The position numbers and the translations under genes are program-made. Of a DNA stretch of 64,000 nt, positions 33,801 through 44,617 are shown piece by piece. The notes beneath the pieces are model-generated. The model did not search any database and was not told the DNA's origin. It worked only from the letters and a program-made list of their open reading frames with translations. Source of the DNA: Trifolium pratense. Lineage: Eukaryota > Streptophyta > Magnoliopsida > Fabales > Fabaceae. The stretch covers positions 25,457,362 to 25,521,361 of the forward strand of contig NC_060061.1 of NCBI RefSeq assembly GCF_020283565.1, in the 5' to 3' direction. The first letter of the stretch is position 1. Every line of letters starts with the position of its first letter.

Positions 33801-36800
33801 CAAATACAATGATCCTATATATGTGAAAATGGAGAAATTAGAAATCATGATAAAGCTTGCTTCAGACCGAAATATAGACCAGGTAAGCTTTGCTTTATAT
33901 AGCTTTCAGTTAAATATTTTCCTCTCCTCCCTATTTTTTCATTTTCTTTTGTTAAAAGCTAGCTCCACAGTGATTTCAGTGAACACCACACAACTTTTTC
34001 CGATCTGAGATGTGTTGTTCATTTATCATGTTCCTTGGAAAAGATTCATTCATTAGCCATTTTAACTCTGTTCTTGTTTTAGTTATCTGTTTTGGAGTAT
34101 ATTTTAATTTTGTTCTTTATTGTTATCTGCAATGAAATATCTTCTTCCATAAAAAAACAAGTTATCCTGCTACATTGACGAGGCTTTGTCATGAACCCAA
34201 TGAAACAAATTGGTAAATTTGATTGAAACAAATGAAAATCAATGAACAATTTTATTGAATGATCAAGAAAAGAAGAGAGGCGAGACCAAGGGTTTCCTTT
34301 CACCAACGATTTCTGCATATACACGAACTTTCTAATTCACACAATGAATCTTTTATACTATTTATCTCTAATGAGTCTCCCCTAAATAGCCAAGTTCCAT
34401 TACTGGTTCTAAGGGGGTGCTTGAAAAAAATTATTACTAGGAATGTAGAAGAAAAATTAACTCGCAGGAATAAAATATTCCCAGGAAAAAAGTAACATCC
34501 ACTTTCCCATGATTTTAATCCCAAGTAAATGGGTGGGAATAAAAGATTCCCTTCAAGATAGTAGGAATAAAACTGAAATAACTACCCACTCTTCCCGGGA
34601 ACATGGCTATTATTTCCAAACACTTTTCTAAAAATACCTGAGAATAAAATGCCCATTATTATTTCCTGGGAAAGTTATTCCTGGGAGTGAAATTCTCAAC
34701 CATGATAATCGCCCCCTAACTACTTCAACTCCCCTTTATTCTTTATCTTAACAGATCACCTTTCCTTTACTAATTTGACACAACTGCAGCTTTACTGTGC
34801 ATTGATGTTTAATTTGGTAGATCAATTTTTCTCATGAAACATTCAATCCTTGCAGCTTTTCTATATTTGGCATATTAATCATGGGTCAGTTTTTTTTTTG
34901 ACCTATTGGTATGATATTGGCAGGTTTTATTGGAATTTAAGGAATATGCTACTGAAGTTGACGTAGATTTTGTTAGAAAGGCAGTTCGTGCAATTGGTCG
35001 TTGTGCCATCAAATTAGAGAGAGCAGCTGAAAGATGCATTAGTGTTTTGCTAGAGTTGATCAAGATAAAAGTAAATTATGTGGTTCAAGAGGCAATCATT
35101 GTTATCAAAGACATATTTAGACGATACCCCAACACGTATTGTTATCTTTCCTTTGTCTGTTTGGGGGTGGATGAATATAGAAAAGTTGGTGATTAGCATT
35201 ATAATTCAAACATTTGTTTTGTTTTGCAGATATGAGTCCATAATTGCAACTCTTTGTGAGAGCTTAGACACCTTGGATGAGCCCGAAGCCAAGGTATGTT
35301 TTCTGAGTGCATATGTAATTGACATTTTACATTAGCATACCTTTACCTTCTCATCCACTTCCCTATGTGGACAGGCATCAATGATCTGGATAATTGGTGA
35401 ATATGCTGAAAGAATTGACAATGCTGACGAGCTTCTTGAAAGTTTCTTGGAAAGTTTCCCCGAAGAACCTGCACTAGTCCAACTGCAATTGCTGACAGCT
35501 ACTGTCAAACTCTTCCTTAAGAAGCCAACTGAGGGCCCACAGCAGATGATTCAGGTCCTTCCACATAACACATTATTTGTTCAAATGTGTGACTTGTTGT
35601 AATAGTTTTTTTAATCCCAAATGACTATATTTGGTGCTCTTTCTGTTGTTAGTATTCCTCTAACCTAGAGTTTCCTCAGATTCCTGTTCATATATTATAA
35701 ATAAATTAACTTAAATATAGCAACATTTTTCTACCAAAATCGAGTATGACAACCCTTTTGCTAAGTATGTAAATCCATCCGGTCCTTTCTCCTCTTTCTT
35801 CAATTGGTCTATATATAAGCAACTTCTCTTTTTATTACGAATTGTTGTATATCTAAAGTTCAATTCAACACCTATGTGTATGAAGTATTTTACAAACTTA
35901 TATCGTTATTATACTACCATATTTACAGCAGTTGTTTTTCTGCATGATATCATATGATCTATGATACATATTTTTTCCAAGAGAAAAATAGAAACCTAGC
36001 AAATTTGAGCTTATATCTGGAACAATTGCTAAAATTATTGGAACCAAATCTGTAAGACAAATATTCCGTTGTACTGTATCCTTAGTTATGTATTTGTTCA
36101 CAGAGCCTTCTTTATATTGCTTCATAAAAATATCTAGCTGTTTAATCTACATTCTTTAAATCCTTTGATGTCATGTTTCACTTATAACTAATCTTTACAG
36201 GTTGTTTTGAACAATGCCACCATGGAGACAGATAATCCTGATTTGCGAGATCGTGCATACATATATTGGCGTCTCCTCTCAACAGACCCTGAGGTTTGAT
36301 TTCTTGAAATAGAATCCAGTCTCTTCGGCCACCAATATGTAGCTAATTAGTTGAGGTGGATACCTTGCTAAAGATTGTATAGCAAAACTGAATATATATC
36401 AACTTAACTATTTACAGAGAAGTTCTTAATATGTTTTATCACTCTTTAAAATAGTAGGTATAATACATTAATATGATTGATCATTTGTCTAGATACGTGC
36501 AAATAAGAACTTTTTCTCTCTGAAATTGTGTGTTAGACAAATTTGGTCCCTCACATTTGATGTACCTGGTTTGTATTCTCCAGGCAGCTAAGGATGTTGT
36601 ATTAGCTGAGAAGCCTGTGATAACCGATGACTCAAACAACCTTGATCCTTCTCTACTTGACGAACTTCTAGTCAATATTGCTACATTATCTTCTGTTTAT
36701 CACAAGCCCCCAGAGGCATTTGTAACCCGCACACATTCATCAGCCCAGAAAACTGAAGATGATGAGTATCCTGATGGAATTGAATCAGAGTCCTCTGTAA

Positions 36801-38504
36801 ATCCTGCTAATGGTCCTGGGTCACCACCTACTTCCAGTTATACAATACCTGCTTCACCTCCACCTGCTGCTGCACCAGTGCCAGATTTACTTGGTGATTT
36901 GATAGGCATGGATAACAATTCTATTGTTCCTCTTGATCAGCCAGCTAATCCTTCCGGGTGAGTAAAATTAAGAAGTAATTGTGGGTTACTTGTAAAATGG
37001 CTTACTGTAGTCTGCTATGCATTTTAGGAAAGTTTATGTGATAGAAAATGGCTAAATATGTTTTTTTCGTTCCCCTAAAACTTGGTTGTAGTCCCTCCTT
37101 CAAAAAGTGGTGTCTTTTCGTCCCCCAACTTGTGAAATATGTTGTCCGTGGTCCATGTGGGCTGTGGCAGAAATCAAAGGGGCGAGGGGAATAAAACCCA
37201 ATATCAGGACCAACAATGACATTTAAAAAATTACTGTTCGAAGGCAAGATTGTAACCGAATTTTGAGAATTTTGAGGGGACAGAGTATAATATTTAACAA
37301 AAAGAAAATATTGTTTCTTTTGTATAGAAATAGTGATTAATAATAATTCATGTGATGTTGTAATTTATTAATAAATATTAAAACATGTTAGGGTGAGTTT
37401 GTGATGGCTTATCTACATATATAATGGTTGAGCAGTTTCTGAACGTTTTATTGCATTTTACAAAATCATGCTTTATTATATCCTCTGCCCTGATTGCAGG
37501 CTTCCATTGCCTGTTGTACTACCGGCTTCAACTGGCCAGGGTTTACAAGTCAGTGCACAGCTTACTAGGCGGGATGGTCAAGTATTCTACAGTATGTTGT
37601 TTGAGAACAATTCTCAAGTTCCACTTGATGGCTTCATGATTCAATTTAACAAGAATACATTTGGTCTTGCGGCTGCTGGGCCCCTGCAGGTTATTATTGC
37701 ATATATTTGTTTTTACTTGAATATTCTGATCAAAATTCAGTTCTAACTAGTAAGATGGCATATTGCTTTTCAGGTTCCACAATTGCAACCTGGAACATCA
37801 ACTAGGGCACTCCTTCCTATGGTTATGTTCCAGAACATGTCCCAAGGTCCTCCTAGCTCAGTTTTGCAAGTTGCCTTAAAAAACAACCAGCAGCCTGTGT
37901 GGTATTTCAACGATAAAATCTTATTACATGTATTTTTTACCGAGGATGGTAGAATGGAACGTGCCACTTTCCTTGAGGTATACCATTTCATTCATTTGAT
38001 CTTTTTTTTCACTGCGATAATAATTACTCAACTTTTGATTCTTTAATGTGTAAAATTTTCATTTTTTTTCGTTAATGAGATTATTTCTATATGCTGTGAA
38101 GCCTAGAGTACAAAGTGAAATTTTAAACAAATTCAATAACAGCCAATTTTCATGACTAATACTTGGATGTAGAAATAGAAACTTGATCCTTTACTGTGTT
38201 GCAGACATGGAGGTCACTTCCGGATTCAAATGAAGTTTCCAAGGACTTTCCTGCTATCGTGATTGGTGGTGTGGATGCAACAGTGGAACGACTGGCTGCA
38301 TCAAACATATTCTTTATTGCAAAGCGCAAGAATGCGAACCAAGATGTGTTTTACTTCTCAGCTAAACTGCCTCGAGGGATACCACTTTTAGTTGAGCTTA
38401 CCACAGTGGTTGGAAACCCTGGTGTCAAATGTGCCATCAAGACACCAAGCCCTGAAATGTCAACATTTATCTTCGAAGCCATCGAGACTCTTCTTAGGAG
38501 TTAA
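30823..38504 (+). CDS. beta-adaptin-like protein B/C (AP-1/AP-2 large subunit)
   Basis: Fifteen exons, all GT-AG and in phase: 30823-30909, 31364-31561, 31722-31835, 31978-32228, 33224-33359, 33473-33652, 33790-33882, 34924-35135, 35230-35293, 35375-35554, 36201-36293, 36584-36957, 37500-37689, 37774-37977, 38205-38504. The product is 891 aa, close to the length of the Arabidopsis beta-adaptins B and C. The N-terminal trunk (about 1-570) is a HEAT/armadillo solenoid that assembles with the other adaptor subunits. The Pro/Ser-rich hinge carries a clathrin-box-like LLGDL at about 638. The C-terminal beta-appendage (about 660-891, ending ETLLRS) binds accessory proteins. It acts in clathrin-coated vesicle formation at the trans-Golgi or plasma membrane. 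No lesion was seen; a partial pseudogene copy lies at 53153-56912. Confidence 0.95.
32509..32728. mobile_element. Stowaway-like MITE in intron 4 of beta-adaptin
   Basis: TA-flanked element starting ctccccccatttgtcat and ending gaaacggacggag, the CTCCCTCCG-type terminal repeat of Tc1/mariner-related Stowaway MITEs. 220 bp, non-coding. Confidence 0.7.
34409..34718. mobile_element. MITE in intron 7, absent from the duplicated copy
   Basis: About 304 bp (34412-34715) flanked by CTA, with aagggggtg at the left and cgcccccta at the right. The paralogous intron near 54430 reads straight through as 'ttctaactac', giving a clean empty site. Inside are several ttcc(c/t)aggaataa-type motifs in both orientations. 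The superfamily is unsure: 3-bp target, possibly Harbinger-like. Confidence 0.7.
37060..37260. repeat. dispersed repeat in intron 12 of beta-adaptin
   Basis: Sequence with tcgttcccctaaaactt, gtccctccttcaaaaag and gtcccccaacttgtg, similar in style to the repeat at 27470-27705. It is not present in the duplicated copy, where this intron is deleted. Confidence 0.4.
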
Positions 38505-39319
38505 TATTATTTTTTATTTACTTGTTTTTCATTTCTTTTTGAATTTAATTTTGTTTATACATTGTTTTTGTTAGTATCATTGATAGACATTCTGAATCGA
38601 TGTTGTTGAAGTTTGAAAAAAATTCACTCACTGTTGCATATATAGCTGTTGTCTTGTGGACATCATTTGTTGAGAGGTTGGATGGCTTGTAATATTTTGA
38701 TATGTAAAACAATGATTACGTCTAAGCTATTAACTTTTTGTATTAGATTGTGTTCTTTAATCTTTATTTAAACCTTGGTTTAACACTAGAAATTTGTAGA
38801 AGATCAAGCAACATATATTAAAATTGCGTACAGATAAATAAATATTATATTAATTAATGAATAATTTTGTAATGGGAATCGGTCATTATCACTTGGTATA
38901 ATTTCGCTTCAATGAATAACTTAATAAATAACTTTGTGTATAGTCTATGTTTGGTATTGCCGTGGTATATAAGAACCATTGCAATCTAGCGTGATTCTCC
39001 CAAAAGCTGCTTGGAGTAGTTTTTGCAAAATTAAGGTGTGTTCATCCTGATTTTGACATATTTAATGTAATATCAAATATAGGCTTATCCTATCCAATCG
39101 TGAATACATAAGTTTCTTTTTTTAAAATGTACCGGTAAATATGTATTTTGACTGAACTAAAACTAACCAAAATGATATTCACTAACAAGAAATAAAAATA
39201 AAAAAGTGATTATATATAAAAATATGTCGATTACATTATTATATAAAAAATAAGATAGTTTAAAACAATCATTAAAATCTTAAAATCTAAACTGAAAACT
39301 AAATTCTTCCTCAAACTTG
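38505..39319. other. 3' flank of beta-adaptin and convergent intergenic space
   Basis: Probable 3' UTR of the adaptin gene, then AT-rich spacer towards the convergent minus-strand small gene. It is duplicated at 57180-57989 with clear similarity. No ORF of note. Confidence 0.5.
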
Positions 39320-39703
39320 CTAGAGAGCGAATGTAACCCTCTTAACCTTAGCAATTTTCCATTGAGCTAGGTTTTCAATTGGATTCAATACAGGATTAAT
39401 GTGATGTTTTCTATCTCTGGCATTCGACTTCTTCACATTCCTTCCAGCTAACATGGTATTATCTCTTTCAGCCTCTTTAGCAAGATTCCACTGAACGAGA
39501 TTTTCAATGGGTTTCAACACTGGATTGATGAAGTGGCCTCTATCTCTAGCATTGCGTTTCAATCCAAATGTCTTCGGAGATGATGAAGGAGTAGGAGAAA
39601 GAATGTTGTGGTCAAGATCCTTGCATAAATCATCTATGCTTGAGCAATCCCAATTCGTATTATTGAATGTGTTGCTTTCTTGCGTGTTGGTGTGAGCTGC
39701 CAT
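39320..39703 (-). CDS. small two-repeat protein, function unknown (copy A)
   Basis: 127 aa from the ATG at 39701-39703. The frame stays open further upstream, but only through a TA-repeat-encoded Ile-Tyr run, so the internal Met, which matches the start of the paralogue, is preferred. The N-terminal part is Ser/Thr/Asn-rich with SSIDDLCKDLD. Two repeats follow: RNARDRGHFINPVLKPIENL.QW and, about 40 residues later, SNARDRKHHINPVLNPIENL.QW, then a basic tail KVKRVTFAL. No signal peptide or membrane segment. Not recognised by family. A paralogue lies at 57990-58451. Retention of both copies, open and alike at the C-terminus, supports a real gene. Confidence 0.7.
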   Translation of the reverse strand: MAAHTNTQESNTFNNTNWDCSSIDDLCKDLDHNILSPTPSSSPKTFGLKRNARDRGHFINPVLKPIENLVQWNLAKEAERDNTMLAGRNVKKSNARDRKHHINPVLNPIENLAQWKIAKVKRVTFAL

Positions 39704-39784
39704 GGTTGATTGATACTCAAACAAAACAATTAAATTGAAAGACAAGTTTGTTTGTTGGTAATAAATAAATGTAATAAATCGTAA

Positions 39785-39786
<2 letters not shown>

Positions 39787-39866
<80 letters not shown>
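39787..39866. repeat. (TA)40 microsatellite
   Basis: 80 bp of uninterrupted TA about 80 bp upstream of the small gene's start. The paralogous site near 58593 has only a handful of TA units, so the tract expanded after the duplication, or contracted in the other copy. Confidence 0.97.
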
Positions 39867-39868
<2 letters not shown>

Positions 39869-39883
39869 CTTCAATATAGCATT

Positions 39884-39888
39884 AGATT
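39884..39888. repeat. target-site duplication agatt (left)
   Basis: agatt lies directly outside the TG end at 39889 and recurs at 51104-51108. The paralogous site near 58624 reads cattagatttagttaat without an insertion. Confidence 0.93.
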
Positions 39889-41550
39889 TGAAGTAGCAAA
39901 GTTTTTCACAAGAAAGGGGGGGTTTGAATTGTGACCCTTTTAAAATTTAAACTCAAGTCACAAAATAAATAGTTAGTGATAAAATTATTTGTGCTCAGTG
40001 AGATCGTTCTAAGAATGATCTGTGCTGTGTAAAAACAGTTGCAGAAAATAAAAGTTTAAGGGAAAGAAGATAAACACAAAGAGTTATCCTGGTTCACCCC
40101 TAATCTTTGGGTTACGTCCAGTCCCCACCTCCTGTGAGTTTGTCCACTAGAATCACTTAAAAGTTACAGATCCAATACTTACAAATTCACCTTGATCTTG
40201 ACCTAAGATCAACAACTTACCAAAGCTCCTAGAGCTTTGAACTTTCCTAGTCAACTTGACCAATCAACACTCAATCAATAGTCACGTATTGACTTGAGCA
40301 ATTACAATATAGATGATTTGTTTCTAAGCTTGATTTCAGACTCACTATAAAAGAGAAGCTTAGATGAAAGCACTCTAAAGAGATTGGAACTCAGATTATG
40401 ATACAAAAGAGTGACTTAAAAAGGACTTTGAGCTAAAGAGATTGAATGGGATTTATATCACTTGAATTGCTTGAAAAAACTTGCTCTTTCCCTTGGACTT
40501 GATTGCCTTTTATAGATGCTTGCTTGAGATTGAAGCTTGGCCTTCAAGTATATCAGTTAGAGAGTAAAATAGAGCTGTTACTCAGTGCTCTATATGCAGC
40601 AGACAACTTCTGCATAATGTGCAGATTCTCTGTTCAGTCTTGGAACAGTCTTGATTTCCTTTTGGCTTTGATCCATAAGATCCAAATAAGTATGAGCTGT
40701 TGCCAAGTGTATATGAGTTGTTTCTTACATCCTTCCACTGTCATGTATCAGATATAGCCGTTTGGATGCTCAGAAAAGGACTCATGACAGTTGGAGATGG
40801 TTTTAAAAAACTGTGTGCAGGATCAGTCTTGCATTGGTCTTGAAACAGTCTTGACTGCACCAGCAAATAAGATGAACCTTCATCCTTCCTTCCTTGTGGT
40901 GTGCAGCTGTTAGATAGCTCTAAGGACTGATCAGTAGTAGCCTTAGCAAGAGAATAAAACCAGCTGGAATAGTACAATAGCATATGAGACAAAATTGTAC
41001 TTCTATGACAAGCCATGGAAGAATGTTCCATTTGTGTACTTTGCATAAGTACAATACAACTCATAGTTAAAATCTGGTTGTTCCTTTGTGATTGGTCCAT
41101 GATATTATATCAGATGTATTCATTGGTTGGCCAATACCACAATTGATCAAGCTCATGGTTTTCTTCATGATATGTGACTAGGAAAGCATATACTTAAATT
41201 CCATCACATGTTGTTGATCCCAAAAGAGATTATCTCCTGTAGTGATTTGGTCCATAAATCCATTGTAAAGTGCTTATTTGTTTTGTTCTTAGTTGACTTG
41301 AAAAACCAGAAAGCACTTATTCCAAAACGTGCTTATTTGTCAAAACTGCAGTCTGTCTGCTAAGAATGTTCTTAGAATGGTCTTGAAACAGCTTTGCAGG
41401 ATTTTTACTTTGCAAGTGGTTTGTTAGAATCTATTTAATCTTATGCCACTCAAAAGCACTTGTTAGATAACAAAATGATCAGAATCATTTAAAATATAAT
41501 TAAAGATGTTTGTAATCTTTAAAACATCAAAAGTGGATTTTGCCTCAACA
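39889..41550 (-). repeat. 3' LTR of Sirevirus 2
   Basis: 1662 bp. On the minus strand it runs from TGTTGAGGC (41550) to GCTACTTCA (39889). Its copy lies at 49442-51103. Confidence 0.97.
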
Positions 41551-41564
41551 ATCTCCCCCTTTTT
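41551..41564 (-). promoter_or_regulatory. polypurine tract next to 3' LTR
   Basis: Minus-strand aaaaagggggagat directly abuts the LTR. Confidence 0.9.
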
Positions 41565-41650
41565 GATGATGACAAACTTCTTTAATTTAGATTTTAAAAA
41601 TGATTTCTGATTTAATCAAATGATAAATGTACTAGTGTTTTTATCAAAAA

Positions 41651-42008
41651 ACTCCCCCTCAATTTATGCATTCAATTTCAAATTATCAAGATAAAATTGA
41701 GCAAGATAAAAAATCTGAATCATAACACATCCTTAATCATTCAAACTTCAAATAAGCATTACAAATCATGTGTTCAGCAGGATTAGGATCAAAAGATGAT
41801 TCAGAACATTTTAAAGACAGATGCTTAAGACTTAGATTACATAATGCTAGAAGTTCTATCCTAAGATTAAAACTTCCTACAATATCTAGTCATCAAAAGT
41901 TTTTAAAATTTAAACACAGTACACAAAACAAACACAATACATAAGCAGAAATATTAAAAATCCTAGCATTCTTGAAACAAGCTTCTTCTTCTTTTTCTCC
42001 CCCTTTTG
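41651..42008 (-). other. extra polypurine tracts
   Basis: Minus-strand gagggggagt at 41651-41660 and aaaagggggaga at about 41997-42006 repeat the PPT motif upstream of the functional one at 41551-41564, as in Sirevirus 1. Confidence 0.7.
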
Positions 42009-42041
42009 TCATCACAAAAAGTGGAGGGACTGCAAAGGTTA

Positions 42042-44291
42042 TTAAGGAGACACAGTAGGGCTGGAAGCATCAGATGATGGATCATTCTCTGGCTGAGGGA
42101 ATTCAGGAATGTGTGGAGGAGAATGAGCTGGAGGATGAGGGATATTGAGAAGAGGACAAACATGATCACAGAGCCAGGTGCGATAGTTTTGTTGTTCAAG
42201 CATGATATGCATAAGCAGATTGTTCTGCTGCATCATAGCTTCCAAAATCTTGGTGGTTTCTCTCTTGGTTTTGGAAACATCCTTTTCCATTTTGGTTCTC
42301 TTAGGTCTGGTGCTAGGACCAGCAGCAGCAGGATTATCAGCAGGTGGAGCAGCATCTTCAATGTTTTGACCAGAGGAGCAAAAGGATTTTAGTGAGCCAA
42401 AGTGTGGTGGAAAGGAGGGTAATGAATTTCCAGCAGAGTACAAGGGAATTTGAATTTGGGGAGGTTCAGGACTTGGAATTTTAAGCAGGCTCTTAAGAAA
42501 ATCAGAGCTGGATTGAGAATCATAGAATGGTGGAGAGAAAAGAGCTTTGTTGGTGAATCTTGGATTGGTGGATAATCCTTCAAGAACATGTGCAGCATTT
42601 TGGGAAAGAGTGGGTTGGTTGCTTAATCCAAAGCTTGAGTCAAAGCCTAGTGAAACATCAAGATTAACAAAAGGAACAGAAATTGTTGGAGTAGGTTCCA
42701 AACTGAGATTTGCAGAGGAAGCAAGGTTGAGAACGTTCTCAGACTGTTCTATAATACCAGTAGCAGTTAAATTTTTGTCAGCTTCAAAAACTTCTCTCTT
42801 TCTTTTCTCACCTACAGTAGGTTCATCAGCTGCTTTCTTCATGTGAGATAAGTTTTTCAAATCAAATACTTTAGAGTTGTTAAAACTCTTTTCCTTCTTG
42901 AGTTCTACCTTGCATTCTCTAAAAACCTTGGTCAGATGCATTCCATAGGGTAGAGTGATTTTCTTAGAACCAGAAGATGCAGCCTCTATCATGTTGTGAA
43001 TGATAACATAGGGTAGGTTCAGCTTTTTCCCAGTTCCCAGATGATGCATCACCATTAAATCTCCATCATAAACCTTCTCTCTAGTTCCTATTCTTGGAAA
43101 GATATGGTTTTGGACCATATTGAATAACACTTTGTATTCGGTTTTCAGGTAAGAAGCAGGTGGTTGAGGTAATTTTGCACCTTCAGCAACAAACATCTCC
43201 TGAATTAAATCCTCCTTTTTAACTTGAGCTTCAGAGTACCAAGTGTCTCCAATCAATTTGGCTCCATCAATGGGTAGATTGAGATACTTTCCTAAGATCT
43301 CAGGGGTTAGTTTGATTTCAACATTCCTAAGGGTTGACTTAATTAGATCATTCTCAGGATCAACTTTGGCATTGAAATAGAAAGCTTGAACTACTCTAGG
43401 GTAAACAGTTTCTCTCATTCTAAACAGGTGAGTCCAACCCTGTGATTCAGTAAGCTTCATCACATCAATACCCCCACTAGCTAGGTTTGCAAAATCATAA
43501 TACCTACAGCTAGGGACAGGTTTCCCATTCCAGAATAAATCAAAATCTTCTCTTTCAGAGTAGTGAATAAGAGGGATTACCATGTTCTTGGGCAGTAGTT
43601 GAGTCAAAGTTGGTTCTTCAATTTCTGGAGATTTCCCTTTTTCTCCATTATCATCTGAGTTCTTCTTAGCTTCTTCTTCTTCAGAGCTTGAAGTTTTTCC
43701 TTTTTCAGCAACATATTTTTCCAGATGATCAAGAAATGCTTTGCTTGGAGTTCTTGTTTTGACAGGAGCAGATTTGGTGGTTTGAATTGATTTGGACGGT
43801 TCAACAATTTGGGATAAGGGTTTGGTGTGACGAGTGAGAGAGGTGGTTTCCAATTCTTCAGAGTCACTATCATTTACTTCATAAATGGTGTTGTCTATGA
43901 CAGGTTTCTTAGTTCCACCACTAGATAACAATCTAGCTGATCTTCTTACTTGAGGGATTTTGGTTGATTTGGATTTGGATTTTGTGTAAACAATGAAGGG
44001 TTTTGGAACAGTATTAGAGGGTTGAGGGTTTGATTTTGACACATCTTCCTGAGACAGTTTCATGATTGTTTCAGCAATAATCTTCTCAGCATTTCCTAAT
44101 TCCACTGAGGAATTTGTTGGATTTTGTTGGTTAATTTCCGTATCAGAGTTAGGAGCGGTTGTGAATCGTTCAGAGATGGTTTCAGAGATGGGAGAAGGAG
44201 GTGGAACAGGCGGTTGTGATGGTGATTCAGTTTCAGTGGTTGGAGGAGGAATGGGAGCAGGGACACGACCGGTGTTCTTGGTTCTAGCCAT
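42042..44291 (-). CDS. Sirevirus env-like protein
   Basis: 749 aa. The N-terminus is Pro/Ser/Thr-rich (MARTKNTGRVPAPIPPPTTE), with acidic and basic blocks. The central region (about 240-480) has the conserved features of the 'putative plant transposon protein' domain (LLPKNMVIPLIHYSERED, FYFNAKVDPENDLI, LTPEILGKYLNLP, PYVIIHNMIEAASSGSKK). The C-terminal half is low in conservation and ends in a Pro-rich tail. It lies between pol and the 3' LTR, the place of the env-like ORF in Sireviruses. No signal peptide or hydrophobic membrane anchor is evident, so an envelope function is not supported by sequence. It is in a different frame from pol (327 nt gap), so it probably needs its own translation route. 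Confidence 0.85.
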   Translation of the reverse strand: MARTKNTGRVPAPIPPPTTETESPSQPPVPPPSPISETISERFTTAPNSDTEINQQNPTNSSVELGNAEKIIAETIMKLSQEDVSKSNPQPSNTVPKPFIVYTKSKSKSTKIPQVRRSARLLSSGGTKKPVIDNTIYEVNDSDSEELETTSLTRHTKPLSQIVEPSKSIQTTKSAPVKTRTPSKAFLDHLEKYVAEKGKTSSSEEEEAKKNSDDNGEKGKSPEIEEPTLTQLLPKNMVIPLIHYSEREDFDLFWNGKPVPSCRYYDFANLASGGIDVMKLTESQGWTHLFRMRETVYPRVVQAFYFNAKVDPENDLIKSTLRNVEIKLTPEILGKYLNLPIDGAKLIGDTWYSEAQVKKEDLIQEMFVAEGAKLPQPPASYLKTEYKVLFNMVQNHIFPRIGTREKVYDGDLMVMHHLGTGKKLNLPYVIIHNMIEAASSGSKKITLPYGMHLTKVFRECKVELKKEKSFNNSKVFDLKNLSHMKKAADEPTVGEKRKREVFEADKNLTATGIIEQSENVLNLASSANLSLEPTPTISVPFVNLDVSLGFDSSFGLSNQPTLSQNAAHVLEGLSTNPRFTNKALFSPPFYDSQSSSDFLKSLLKIPSPEPPQIQIPLYSAGNSLPSFPPHFGSLKSFCSSGQNIEDAAPPADNPAAAGPSTRPKRTKMEKDVSKTKRETTKILEAMMQQNNLLMHIMLEQQNYRTWLCDHVCPLLNIPHPPAHSPPHIPEFPQPENDPSSDASSPTVSP

Positions 44292-44617
44292 TGCGAAACT
44301 TTTGAAGGAGATGGATGAGTGAAGAAGTAACGGTTACAAAGTGATTTTAAGGAGAGAAGATAAGAGAAACTGTCTTGAGAATGCTAAGAGTGGAGTAGGT
44401 GTACTTGAGTACACTATTTGTCTTGGGACTCTAAGAAAACCTAACTAGTTCTTACACTAATTGTACTTGTCTATTAATTAATACAGTAATTTAAAAAGTG
44501 TAGGGAGTACTACCGGTTTTCATACATTTATTACCTTCACATACTTAAATGAATTTTTTAATTAAAGGTGAGCAAGTGTTTTTAGACCTAAAACAAAGAA
44601 CGTTCTAAGACTGTTCT

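Noticed and set aside
39704..39874. N-terminal extension of the small gene to 184 aa
   Set aside because: The extra residues are an Ile-Tyr run from the TA microsatellite and are absent in the paralogue; the internal ATG is used instead.
40503..41100. 84-aa and 119-aa ORFs (repeated at 50056-50653)
   Set aside because: They lie inside the LTRs of Sirevirus 2 and recur only because the LTRs are identical.
42042..44291. 749-aa ORF as a host gene
   Set aside because: It lies between pol and the 3' LTR of a complete Sirevirus and has the plant transposon env-like domain, so it belongs to the element.
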